Source: Burkholderiales bacterium
Lineage (GTDB): Bacteria; Pseudomonadota; Gammaproteobacteria; Burkholderiales; Casimicrobiaceae
NCBI GenBank assembly: GCA_905339295.1
Contig: CAJPFI010000052.1
Coordinates: forward strand, 1-41,809
DNA: 41,809 nt
Reading direction: 5' to 3'
Positions 31,608 to 39,152 of the stretch are shown here, piece by piece. Position 1 is the stretch's first letter. Every line of letters begins with the position of its first letter. A program made the translations under genes and the position numbers. The notes beneath the pieces were generated by a model. It was not told where the DNA came from and made no database searches. It saw nothing but the letters and a program-made list of their open reading frames with translations.

Positions 31608-32084
31608 ATGCCCTTCCTGCCCGAGGATTTCACCATTCCCGCGCGCGTCGAGACCGCGCGCTTCCGCATGCGGTCGATCACGATCCACGACGTGTTCAAG
31701 GACTACGACGCCGTGATGTCGAGCCGCGAGCACCTGTGGAAGCGCTTCGGCGGACTCTGGGGCTGGCCCGCGCCCGACCTGTCGATCGAGCAGGACATCG
31801 TCGACCTCGGCTGGCACCAGAAGGAGTTCGCGCTGCGCTCGTCGTTCGACTACGCCGTGATGAGCCCCGACGAGTCGAGGCTGCTCGGCTGCGTCTACGT
31901 CGACCCGCCCGGCACCGGCGACGTCGACGCGGACGTGTGGTTCTGGGCGCGGCAGAGCGAGCTCGCCTCGGGACTCGAGCGCGAGCTCGAGGCGTTCCTG
32001 CGCGACTGGCTCGCGCATGCGTGGCCGTTCCGCACGGTCACGCTGAACGGGCAGCGCACGCCGCTGCGCGCCCCCGGCGGCTGA
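31608..32084 (+). CDS. GNAT-like acetyltransferase-fold protein
   Basis: 158 residues from ATG 31608 (MPFLPEDFTIPARVETARFR) preceded by CGGAG; an ATG ten codons upstream has no ribosome site. ITIHDVFKDYDAVMSSREHL, WGWPAPDLSIEQDIVDLGWH, FDYAVMSPDESRLLGCVYVD and ELASGLERELEAFLRDWL match the 'GNAT family' proteins whose hallmark is KDYDAVMSSxExL. It is short and lacks an evident Q/RxxGxG/A loop, so acetyl-CoA use is uncertain. Confidence 0.82.
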   Translation: MPFLPEDFTIPARVETARFRMRSITIHDVFKDYDAVMSSREHLWKRFGGLWGWPAPDLSIEQDIVDLGWHQKEFALRSSFDYAVMSPDESRLLGCVYVDPPGTGDVDADVWFWARQSELASGLERELEAFLRDWLAHAWPFRTVTLNGQRTPLRAPGG

Positions 32085-32315
32085 CCCGCCGCGCCGCGCC
32101 CCCGCCGGTGGCGCGCGCGCGCGCCGCGGAGTACGATCCCCCGGCCTGCGGCCATCGGAAAGCCCGCCCATGCACGACGCGCCGACCGGCGAACCCGCGC
32201 CCGCACGCCTTTGCGCGGGCGCATCGGCGCCGTCCTCGCGAGCATGCCGCGCCGGGCGGCCCGCCGCCGCATCCGCTGCGCCGCCAACCGCAATCGCTTC
32301 CGCCAGGAGGCCGTC

Positions 32316-32876
32316 ATGACCGGACTTGCCGCGCTGTGGCTCCCGATCCTGCTCGCGTCCGTGCTCGTGTTCGTCGCGAGCTCGATCATCCACATGGCGC
32401 TGCCGTGGCACCGCGGCGACTATCCGGCGCTGCCCGACGAGGATCAGGTGCGCGGCGCGCTCCGGCGCTTCGCGATTCCCCCCGGCGACTACATGATCCC
32501 GCGCGCGTCGAGCATGGACGAGTTCAGGACGCCGCAGTTCGCCGAGAAGCTCGCGCAGGGTCCGGTGATGATCGTGACCGTGTTGCGCAACGGGCCGTTC
32601 TCGATGGGTCGCAACCTGACCCTCTGGTTCGCCTACTGCGTCGTCGTGTCGATCCTGGCCGCGTACGTGACCGGACGCGCGTTGCCCGAGGGTGCGAGCT
32701 ACATGCGCGTGTTCCAGCTTGCCGGCGCCGTCGCGTTCGCCGGCTACGCGCTCGCGCTGTGGCAGATGTGGATCTGGTATCACCGTGCGCTCGGCACCAC
32801 GATCCGGGCGACGATCGACGGACTCCTCTACGCGCTGCTCACCGCGGGCGCGCTCGCCTGGCTGTGGCCGAGGTAG
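32316..32876 (+). CDS. Membrane protein of unknown function
   Basis: 186 residues from ATG 32316 behind AGGAGG. Four likely helices: [20 protein letters not shown] near the N-terminus, [40 protein letters not shown] and a last one near [19 protein letters not shown]. Between the first and second is a conserved-looking soluble loop ([38 protein letters not shown]). I do not recognise a named family; similar proteins are common hypothetical genes in proteobacteria. No partner is evident apart from the small membrane protein at 33001. Confidence 0.72.
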   Translation: MTGLAALWLPILLASVLVFVASSIIHMALPWHRGDYPALPDEDQVRGALRRFAIPPGDYMIPRASSMDEFRTPQFAEKLAQGPVMIVTVLRNGPFSMGRNLTLWFAYCVVVSILAAYVTGRALPEGASYMRVFQLAGAVAFAGYALALWQMWIWYHRALGTTIRATIDGLLYALLTAGALAWLWPR

Positions 32877-33000
32877 TGCGCGCCACGCGGTCGCGCGGCA
32901 TGGCGATCGGCGCCGCCGACGCGGCGAGACCCGCCGCGATCGCGCTCCACGGGCGCGCGCGCGCCGCGGCCGGCGCCGGGGCCCGTTCCCGGCGGATCGA

Positions 33001-33237
33001 ATGAGGCGCCTCGGCATCGGCCTCGCATGGGCGCTCGCCGGCTACGTCGCCGGCGCCCTCGCCGGATACGCGCTCGTCGCGGCGTTGTCGCCGAACGTCC
33101 ACGACCGCGACGTCGAGGCCGCGATGACCGCCGTGTTCGTGGCCGGACCGCTCGCGGCGCTCGCCGCGTTCGTCGCGGGCTTCGTACGCGCCGCGCGCGC
33201 ACCGGCGGTGGGCGGCGCATCGACCCCGCCAGGATGA
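33001..33237 (+). CDS. Small two-helix membrane protein
   Basis: 78 residues: MRRLGIGLAWALAGYVAGAL, AGYALVAALSPNVHDRDVEA, then MTAVFVAGPLAALAAFVAGF. Glycine-rich first helix, a short polar loop and a second helix; the end is disordered. No named family. It lies 11 nt upstream of the GFA gene and is probably co-transcribed with it. Confidence 0.65.
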   Translation: MRRLGIGLAWALAGYVAGALAGYALVAALSPNVHDRDVEAAMTAVFVAGPLAALAAFVAGFVRAARAPAVGGASTPPG

Positions 33238-33247
33238 TCGGGGCGCC

Positions 33248-33739
33248 ATGACGACGCGGGCCCGGCGCACCTTCGACGGCGGCTGCACCTGCCGCCACGT
33301 CCGCTACCGGATGACGTCGCGTCCGCTCTTCGTCCATTGCTGCCACTGCCGCTGGTGCCAGCGCGAGTCCGGCGCGTCGTTCGCGCTGAACGCGATGATC
33401 GAGGCGGATCGCGTGAAGCTGCTGCACGGCGACGTCGAGGTCGTGGTCACGCCGACGGCGAGCGGACGGGGCCAGAAGATCAGCCGCTGCCCGGCGTGCC
33501 GCATCGCGGTGTGGAGCAACTACGCGGGCGGGGGCGACCTCGTGCGCTTCGTGCGCGTCGGCACGCTCGACCTGCCCGACCGCCTGCCGCCCGACATCCA
33601 CATCTTCACGGTGTCGAAGCAGCCTTGGGTCGTGCTGCCGGCGGACACGCCCGCCGTGAGCGAGTACTACGACCGCGCACGCTACTGGCCGAGGACGAGC
33701 CTCGCGCGCCGCGAGCGGCTGCTCGCGGAGCACGGCTGA
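33248..33739 (+). CDS. GFA-family zinc protein (glutathione-dependent formaldehyde-activating-like)
   Basis: 163 residues. FDGGCTCRHVRYRM, FVHCCHCRWCQRESGASFAL and KISRCPACRIAVWSNYAGGG hold the Cys residues for two zinc ions in the Mss4-like fold of the GFA family. Typical members act on S-hydroxymethylglutathione or related adducts, but most are uncharacterised. Start ATG 33248 fits the family; GGGGCGCC rather than a strong ribosome site precedes it, so translation may depend on the gene 11 nt upstream. Confidence 0.92.
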   Translation: MTTRARRTFDGGCTCRHVRYRMTSRPLFVHCCHCRWCQRESGASFALNAMIEADRVKLLHGDVEVVVTPTASGRGQKISRCPACRIAVWSNYAGGGDLVRFVRVGTLDLPDRLPPDIHIFTVSKQPWVVLPADTPAVSEYYDRARYWPRTSLARRERLLAEHG

Positions 33740-33836
33740 CCGCGCCCGCCGCGCGCACGCTGCGGCACCGCGACGTATCGCGCGCGCGCCGGCTCGCTTA
33801 CACTCGGCGGTGTCGGATCGACGGGAGGCGTCCACG

Positions 33837-34325
33837 ATGTCGCGATGGCAGTCGCTCGCGGGGCTGGCGGGATGGCTGCTCCTGTCGTTCGCCGCGGCCG
33901 CCGTCGGCGCGGTCGCGTCCGCGGACGCGGCGGCGTTCTACGCGCAGCTCTCGCGTCCGGACTGGACGCCGCCGGCCTGGCTGTTCGGTCCCGTGTGGAC
34001 CGTCCTGTACGCGCTGATGGGCATCGCGGCGTGGCTCGTCTGGCGCGCACGCGGCTTCGGCGGCGCGCGCGGCGCACTCACGCTGTTCGTCGTGCAGCTC
34101 GTCGCGAACGCGATGTGGACCTGGCTGTTCTTCGTCGCCCGGCGCGGCGCGCTCGCCTTCGCCGAGATCCTCGTCCTGCTCGCGCTGATCGCCGCGACGC
34201 TGGTCGCGTTCGGGCGCGTGCGGCCGCTCGCGGGCGCGCTGCTCGTCCCGTATCTCGCGTGGGTCGGCTTCGCGACGGCGCTCACCTGGACGCTGTGGCA
34301 GCGCAATCCGGCGCTCCTCGGCTGA
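33837..34325 (+). CDS. tspO: TspO/MBR family protein
   Basis: 162 residues from ATG 33837 behind GGGAGG. Five helices with YAQLSRPDWTPPAWLFGPVW, TVLYALMGIAAWLVWRARGF, FVVQLVANAMWTWLFFVARR and LVPYLAWVGFATALTWTLWQ RNP at the end, split here for length. The motif PxWxPPxWxFGxVWxxLYxxMGIAxW and the closing WxxxA..LxxxxWxxNP are diagnostic. TspO binds tetrapyrroles and takes part in porphyrin and stress handling in the outer or inner membrane. A weak TACACT element upstream near 33799 may be its -10. Confidence 0.95.
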   Translation: MSRWQSLAGLAGWLLLSFAAAAVGAVASADAAAFYAQLSRPDWTPPAWLFGPVWTVLYALMGIAAWLVWRARGFGGARGALTLFVVQLVANAMWTWLFFVARRGALAFAEILVLLALIAATLVAFGRVRPLAGALLVPYLAWVGFATALTWTLWQRNPALLG

Positions 34326-34434
34326 GGCGCTGCGTCGGCCCCCGGGCCGCGTGGGCGAGCGTCGCACAGGAGACCGCGACGCCAGGCCGGGTCGCGATTC
34401 CAGGACCCGGACCCTGTCGAACGATGGTTCGCCA

Positions 34435-34461
34435 TGTCGATTCCGGCCCCGGTCGTTCGTC
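34435..34461 (+). promoter_or_regulatory. Candidate ECF42-type promoter
   Basis: TGTCGA (34435-34440), 17 nt, CGTC (34458-34461). It fits the promoter described for ECF42 sigma factors (-35 TGTCGA, -10 CGTC/CGAC-like; from memory of the group). The same pattern with identical spacing occurs at 35902, and the flanks (TTCCGGC after -35, TTCGTCGTGC around -10) are conserved too. It would drive the DGPF gene at 34538. Confidence 0.65.
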
Positions 34462-34537
34462 GTGCGGGTAGAGCCCGGATGTGCGGACCCCGCCGGTCCG
34501 GGCCCCCGAACCCGATCCGTCCTTGCAGGAGTACGAC

Positions 34538-34963
34538 ATGCGATTCATGGTCATCGTCAGGGCGACCCGGGCCTCCGAGGCGGGCGAGATGCCCGACGGG
34601 AAGCTCCTGGCCGAAATGGGCCGCTTCAACGACGAGCTGGTCGAGGCCGGCGTGATGCTCGCGGGCGAGGGCCTGCACCCGAGCGCGAAAGGCGCGCGGG
34701 TGCGCTTCTCGGGCACGACGCGGACGGTCGTCGACGGGCCGTTTGCCGAGACCAGGGAGCTGATCGCCGGCTACTGGCTCTGGCAGGTCGCCTCGCTGGA
34801 CGAGGCGATCGCATGGGTCAGGCGCTGCCCGAACCCGTTCGACGGCGAGTCCGAGATCGAGATCCGCCAGGTGTTCGAGGCCGAGGACTTCGGCGACGCG
34901 CTCACGCCCGAGCTCAGGGCGCAGGAAGCGCGCCAGCGCGCTCAGATCGCCGCGCGGCCATAG
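34538..34963 (+). CDS. YCII/DGPF-domain protein (1)
   Basis: 141 residues behind CAGGAG: MRFMVIVRATRASEAGEMPD, GVMLAGEGLHPSAKGARVRF, RTVVDGPFAETRELIAGYWL, EIEIRQVFEAEDFG. The DGPF motif names this YCII subgroup, which is encoded next to ECF42 sigma factors across bacteria; their biochemical function is unknown. It is the first of four paralogs here and sits under the candidate ECF42 promoter at 34435. Its C-terminal tail (TPELRAQEARQRAQIAARP) is longer than in the others. Confidence 0.92.
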   Translation: MRFMVIVRATRASEAGEMPDGKLLAEMGRFNDELVEAGVMLAGEGLHPSAKGARVRFSGTTRTVVDGPFAETRELIAGYWLWQVASLDEAIAWVRRCPNPFDGESEIEIRQVFEAEDFGDALTPELRAQEARQRAQIAARP

Positions 34964-34998
34964 CCGCGCCTTTCGACCCGTCACGACAGGAGACTCCG

Positions 34999-35415
34999 AT
35001 GCAGATCCAGCCCTACATGATGTTCGAAGGCCGATGCGAGGAAGCGATCGCGTTCTACCAGAAGGCGCTCGGCGCGAGGCTCGACATGCTGATGCGCTAC
35101 AAGGAAAGCCCGGAGCCGCCCCCTCCCGACAAGGTGCCGCCCGGCAGCGACGACAAGGTGATGCACGCGAGCCTCACCATCGGCGACACGGTGGTGATGG
35201 CGTCCGACGGCTTCTGCAGCGGCAGGACGCAGTTCCAGGGCTTCGCGCTGTCGGCGAGCGTGCCCGACGTCGCCTCGGCCGAGCGCGCGTTCGCCGCGCT
35301 GTCGGCGGGCGGGCAGGTGACGATGCCGCTGATGCAGACGTTCTGGTCGCCGCGCTTCGGCATGCTCGTCGACCGCTTCGGCGTGGCGTGGATGGTCAAC
35401 GTGGTGCAACCCTGA
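34999..35415 (+). CDS. PhnB-like VOC protein
   Basis: 138 residues behind AGGAG: QIQPYMMFEGRCEEAIAFYQ, KALGARLDMLMRYKESPEPP, VMHASLTIGDTVVMASDGFC, FQGFALSASVPDVASAERAF, MPLMQTFWSPRFGMLVDRFG. This is the PhnB/YjdN-type VOC family (3-demethylubiquinone-9 3-methyltransferase-like in older naming). It lacks the metal-binding residues of glyoxalases in clear form. Located between two DGPF genes; VOC genes of this type often accompany ECF42 loci. Confidence 0.93.
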   Translation: MQIQPYMMFEGRCEEAIAFYQKALGARLDMLMRYKESPEPPPPDKVPPGSDDKVMHASLTIGDTVVMASDGFCSGRTQFQGFALSASVPDVASAERAFAALSAGGQVTMPLMQTFWSPRFGMLVDRFGVAWMVNVVQP

Positions 35416-35475
35416 TCCGACGAACATGGCGATGCGGGCGCGCGGACCGCGCGCGCCGCGCGAGGAGATCGAGCG

Positions 35476-35898
35476 ATGCGATTCATGATCATCGTGAAGG
35501 CGACGAAGGACAGCGAGGCCGGCGCGATGCCGGGGGAGCGGCTGATCGCCGACATGGCCGCGTTCCACGAGGAGCTCGCGAAGGCGGGCATGCTGCTCGA
35601 CGCGTCCGGGCTGAAGCCGAGCGGCGCGGGATGGCGCATCCGGTATGCCGGCGAGAAGCGCACCGTGGTCGACGGTCCGTTCGCCGAGTCGAAGGAGCTC
35701 GTCGCCGGCTACACGCTGATCCGGGCGGGCTCGCGCGAGGAGGCGCTCGCCTGGACGAAGCGCTTCCCGAATCCCGCGGTCGACGGCGGCGCCGCCGAGA
35801 TCGAGGTGCGCCCGCTCTACGAGCTCGAGGACTTCGGCCCGAGCGAGGCGATGGAGCGCTTCCGCGAGCTGGGCGTCGCGGGCGGGAAGCCCGCGTGA
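35476..35898 (+). CDS. YCII/DGPF-domain protein (2)
   Basis: 140 residues: MRFMIIVKATKDSEAGAMPG, LIADMAAFHEELAKAGMLLD, RTVVDGPFAESKELVAGYTL, AEIEVRPLYELEDFG. It is closest in look to copy 1 (MRFMxIVxATxxSEAGxMP). Translation likely starts at ATG 35476 after GAGGAGAT. No ECF42-like promoter is visible in the 60 bp before it, so it is probably co-transcribed with the VOC gene. Confidence 0.92.
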   Translation: MRFMIIVKATKDSEAGAMPGERLIADMAAFHEELAKAGMLLDASGLKPSGAGWRIRYAGEKRTVVDGPFAESKELVAGYTLIRAGSREEALAWTKRFPNPAVDGGAAEIEVRPLYELEDFGPSEAMERFRELGVAGGKPA

Positions 35899-35901
35899 CG
35901 A

Positions 35902-35928
35902 TGTCGATTCCGGCGCACTCTGTTCGTC
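35902..35928 (+). promoter_or_regulatory. Second candidate ECF42-type promoter
   Basis: TGTCGA (35902-35907), 17 nt, CGTC (35925-35928), just after the stop of DGPF gene 2. It repeats the layout and flanks of the site at 34435: TGTCGATTCCGGC and GTTCGTCGTGC are shared while the centre differs. It would drive DGPF genes 3 and 4. Confidence 0.65.
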
Positions 35929-36007
35929 GTGCAGGTGTGGACACCGAGCGCTCGGATGCGACCGCGATCCGGATCCGCCCCCATTGACCGACGACGGAGA
36001 TACGTGC

Positions 36008-36391
36008 ATGCGCTACATGATGATGATCAAGGCGACCCCCGGCTACGAATCCGGCGAGCCGCCGCCGCCCGCGCTGATGGAAGGCATGGGCAAGCTCACC
36101 GCCGAGATGATGCAGGCCGGCGTGGTGCTCGCCGCCGAAGGCCTGCTGCCGAGCGCGGCGGGAACGCGGATCCGCTATGCGCGCGGCAGGCAGGCCGTGA
36201 CCGACGGCCCGTTCGCCGAGGCGAAGGAGCTGATCGGCGGCTACGCGATCGTCCGCGCGGCGTCGAAGGCCGAGGCGCTCGCCCTCGCGCAACGCGTGGT
36301 CGACGTCCATGTCCAGGCGGGCGTGCCCGAGTTCGAGATGGAGATCCGCCCGCTGTTCGATCCGCACGACGCCACCTCGCCGCACTGCTGA
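36008..36391 (+). CDS. YCII/DGPF-domain protein (3)
   Basis: 127 residues, ATG 36008 after ACGGAGA: MRYMMMIKATPGYESGEPPP, EMMQAGVVLAAEGLLPSAAG, QAVTDGPFAEAKELIGGYAI, EFEMEIRPLFDPHDA. DGPF motif intact. The MRYMMMIKA start is the common form in ECF42-linked copies. It follows the promoter at 35902 with a leader of about 70 nt. Confidence 0.92.
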   Translation: MRYMMMIKATPGYESGEPPPPALMEGMGKLTAEMMQAGVVLAAEGLLPSAAGTRIRYARGRQAVTDGPFAEAKELIGGYAIVRAASKAEALALAQRVVDVHVQAGVPEFEMEIRPLFDPHDATSPHC

Positions 36392-36436
36392 CCGCGTCGA
36401 CGAGGGCCCTTGCCGACCGCCGGCTGGAGAGACGCG

Positions 36437-36856
36437 ATGCGCTTCATGATGCTGATGATCCCGAAAGGCTACGAGAGCGCCGGGCCGGGCACGATGCCCG
36501 ATGCCGCGGCCGTCGCCGCGATGATGAAGTTCAGCGAATCGCTGCAGAAGGCGGGCGTGCTGCTCGCGCTCGACGGCCTGCATCCGCCGTCGATGGGCGC
36601 GCGCGTCTCGTTTCACGGCGGCAGGCCCTCGGTCGTCGACGGCCCGTTCGCCGAGGCGAAGGAAGTGCTGGGCGGCTACTGGATGATCCAGGTGCGGTCG
36701 AAGGAGGAAGCGATCGCATGGGCCTCGCGCTGTCCGGCCTCCGAGAACGAGGTGATCGAGATCCGCCAGGTGCAGGAATTCGAGGACTTCCCGCCGGACG
36801 TCCGCAAGGCCGCCGCCGGCTTCCCCGAGATGCAGGCGCGCACCGGGAATCGCTGA
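36437..36856 (+). CDS. YCII/DGPF-domain protein (4)
   Basis: 139 residues from ATG 36437 (GGAGAGACGCG before it): MRFMMLMIPKGYESAGPGTM, AVAAMMKFSESLQKAGVLLA, PSVVDGPFAEAKEVLGGYWM, IEIRQVQEFEDFPPDVRKAA. The opening with MIPKGYES and the M-rich middle differ from copies 1-3 and correspond to a distinct DGPF subgroup. Gap to copy 3 is 45 nt, so one transcript is likely. Confidence 0.92.
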   Translation: MRFMMLMIPKGYESAGPGTMPDAAAVAAMMKFSESLQKAGVLLALDGLHPPSMGARVSFHGGRPSVVDGPFAEAKEVLGGYWMIQVRSKEEAIAWASRCPASENEVIEIRQVQEFEDFPPDVRKAAAGFPEMQARTGNR

Positions 36857-36951
36857 CCGGCCGCTCGCATCGACTGCAGCCGCGCGGCATCGACCGCCGC
36901 GCCCGCGCCGGGCCGTGCATGCACGGCTCGCGACAACCACGGAGTCCGGAA

Positions 36952-37476
36952 ATGATCAAGATACTCGTCGTCCTCGGCGTCGTGCTGTTCGCCGCCGTCG
37001 TCGTGCTGGCCATGCGCAAGCCGGACACGTTCAGCGTCAGGCGCACCGCCAGCATCGAGGCACCGCCCGAGCGCATCGCCGCCCACATCGCCGACTTCAA
37101 GCGGTGGATCGACTGGTCGCCGTTCGAGAAGCTCGATCCCGCGATGAGGCGCGCCTTCAGCGGGCCCGCCGCCGGCAAGGGATCGGTCTACGCATGGGAA
37201 GGCCGCGGCAAGGTCGGCGCAGGCCGCATGGAGATCGCCGAGGCGTCGCCGTCCAGGATCACCATCCTGCTCGACTTCGAGAAGCCGATCGAGGGCCGCA
37301 GCATCGCCGCGTTCACGCTCGAGCCGCGCGGCGACGCCACCGAGGTCACCTGGTCGATGGACGGCCCCAACCCCTTCGTGGCCAAGGTGATGCAGGTCTT
37401 CGTCGATACCGAAGCGATGCTCGGCAGGGACTTCGAGGCCGGTCTCGCCGATCTCAAGGCCGCGGCCGAGGGTTGA
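36952..37476 (+). CDS. SRPBCC-family protein with N-terminal membrane anchor
   Basis: 174 residues: MIKILVVLGVVLFAAVVVLA is a membrane helix, then RRTASIEAPPERIAAHIADF, KRWIDWSPFEKLDPAMRRAF, GKGSVYAWEGRGKVGAGRME and AEVTWSMDGPNP-like strands of the polyketide-cyclase/START fold, with MQVFVDTEAMLGRDFEAGLA as C-terminal helix. This anchored SRPBCC type is a frequent ECF42/DGPF neighbour. It lies 95 nt after DGPF gene 4. Confidence 0.92.
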   Translation: MIKILVVLGVVLFAAVVVLAMRKPDTFSVRRTASIEAPPERIAAHIADFKRWIDWSPFEKLDPAMRRAFSGPAAGKGSVYAWEGRGKVGAGRMEIAEASPSRITILLDFEKPIEGRSIAAFTLEPRGDATEVTWSMDGPNPFVAKVMQVFVDTEAMLGRDFEAGLADLKAAAEG

Positions 37477-37724
37477 CGGACCTCGCGTTCACGGCCGGCG
37501 CCGGTCGTCGTATGCTCCGCGCTTCACCGCTCGCCCGCGACAGCCGCCACGATGCGCTTCACCGTCCCGCGCACGCCCGACACGCTCGCCGTCGCCCGCC
37601 TGCGCCGGGCGCGCGACGCCCGCCACGATGGCACGTTGCCGCGGCGAATGGCGCGACGCGGGCGCGCCAGGGCGCGGCGATGCGCACGACGCGAACGCCT
37701 CGTGGCGACGACCCCTCCCCGGGC

Positions 37725-38993
37725 ATGACGGCATCGGGCACGAACCGCGTCATCGACGCGGTCTGGCGGATCGAGTCCTCGAAGATCATCGCGAGCCTCG
37801 CGCGCATGCTGCGCGACGTCGGGCTCGCCGAGGAACTCGCGCAGGACGCGCTCGTCGCGGCGCTCGAGAGCTGGCCCGCGTCGGGCGTCCCGGAGAGTCC
37901 GGCCGCGTGGCTGATGGCCACCGCGAAGCGCCGCGCGCTCGACGTCCTGCGCCGGCGCAAGCTCCTCGAACGCAAGCACGAGGAGCTCGGCCGCGAGCTC
38001 GAGCTCGACCAGCAGATCGCCGACCGCGCCGCGGAGGCCGCGCAGGACGACGAGATCGGCGACGACCTCCTGCGGCTCGTGTTCGTCGCCTGCCACCCGG
38101 TGCTGTCGCCCGACGCGCGCGTCGCGCTGACCCTGCGCCTGCTCGGGGGCCTCACGACCGAGGAGATCGCGCGCGCGTTCCTCGTGCCGGAGCCGACGGT
38201 CGCGCAGCGCATCGTGCGCGCGAAGCGCACGCTCGCCGAGGCGCGCGTGCCGTTCGAGGTTCCGCGCAAGGACGAGCTGACCGCGCGCCTGTCGTCGGTG
38301 CTGGAAGTCATCTACCTGATCTTCAACGAGGGCTACTCGGCCACCGCGGGCGACGACTGGATGCGCCCGGCCCTGTGCGAAGAGGCGCTGCGCCTCGGCC
38401 GCATCCTCGCGGAACTGGTGCCGCACGAGCCCGAGGTGCACGGGCTGGTCGCGCTGATGGAGATCCAGGCGTCGCGATCGCGCGCGCGCATCGGCCCCGG
38501 CGGCGAGCCCATCCTGCTGACCGACCAGGACCGCTCGCGCTGGGACCCGTTGCTGATCCACCGCGGCCTGGCGGCGCTCGCGCGCGCCGAGGCGCCGGGC
38601 GGCGCGCTCGGGCCCTACGCGTTGCAGGCCGCCATCGCCGCCTGCCATGCACGCGCGCACCGCGCCGAGGACACCGACTGGGAGCGCATCGCGGCGCTCT
38701 ACGACGCGCTCGCGCAGCTCGCGCCGTCGCCCGTCGTCGAGCTGAACCGCGCGGTCGCGCTGGCGATGGCCTTCGGGCCCGCGGCGGGGCTCGAGGTGGT
38801 CGACGCGCTGGCGGACGAGCCCTCGCTCAAGGCCTACCACCTGCTGCCGAGCGTGCGCGGCGATCTGCTGTTCAAGCTCGGGCGGCGGGCCGAGGCACGC
38901 ACCGAGTTCCAGCGCGCCGCCGCGCTGACGCGCAATTCGCGCGAGCGCGCGCTGCTGAGCGCCCGGGCCGACGCCTGCGGGACAGGACCCTGA
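37725..38993 (+). CDS. ECF42-type RNA polymerase sigma factor with C-terminal TPR extension
   Basis: 422 residues from ATG 37725; ATG 37680 is possible. Sigma region 2: VIDAVWRIESSKIIASLARM, DVGLAEELAQDALVAALESW, PAAWLMATAKRRALDVLRRR. Region 4: RLLGGLTTEEIARAFLVPEP TVAQRIVRAKRTL, split here. The long C-terminal half (EVIYLIFNEGYSATAGDDWM, VHGLVALMEIQASRSRARIG, DRSRWDPLLIHRGLAALARA, SPVVELNRAVALAMAFGPAA) is the conserved DUF6596/TPR extension that ECF42 factors need for activity. No anti-sigma gene is present, as usual for this group. Its expected regulon is the DGPF cluster just upstream. Confidence 0.95.
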   Translation: MTASGTNRVIDAVWRIESSKIIASLARMLRDVGLAEELAQDALVAALESWPASGVPESPAAWLMATAKRRALDVLRRRKLLERKHEELGRELELDQQIADRAAEAAQDDEIGDDLLRLVFVACHPVLSPDARVALTLRLLGGLTTEEIARAFLVPEPTVAQRIVRAKRTLAEARVPFEVPRKDELTARLSSVLEVIYLIFNEGYSATAGDDWMRPALCEEALRLGRILAELVPHEPEVHGLVALMEIQASRSRARIGPGGEPILLTDQDRSRWDPLLIHRGLAALARAEAPGGALGPYALQAAIAACHARAHRAEDTDWERIAALYDALAQLAPSPVVELNRAVALAMAFGPAAGLEVVDALADEPSLKAYHLLPSVRGDLLFKLGRRAEARTEFQRAAALTRNSRERALLSARADACGTGP

Positions 38994-39152
38994 TCGGCGT
39001 GACATTTGCCGCAGCGCACGTTCGGGACAACCCTGCATCGGGCGCCGCCGGCGCCGAAGTCGCTGTGGCTGCGCCGGCCGCGGCCGATATCCCTGCGTGG
39101 CCGCCGCAGCGGAGCCCGTCGTCGTGGCGGGTCCTGCGGAGCACCCTCATTC

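Noticed and set aside
30525..33017. 830-codon open frame on the minus strand
   Set aside because: It is a frame shadow of the FNT, GNAT and membrane protein genes on the + strand; the translation is Arg/Ala/Gly/His-rich and matches no family.
37501..37724. Short open frame from an ATG near 37550 between the SRPBCC and sigma genes
   Set aside because: Arg-rich low-order translation with no ribosome site; it is most likely the leader region of the sigma factor gene.
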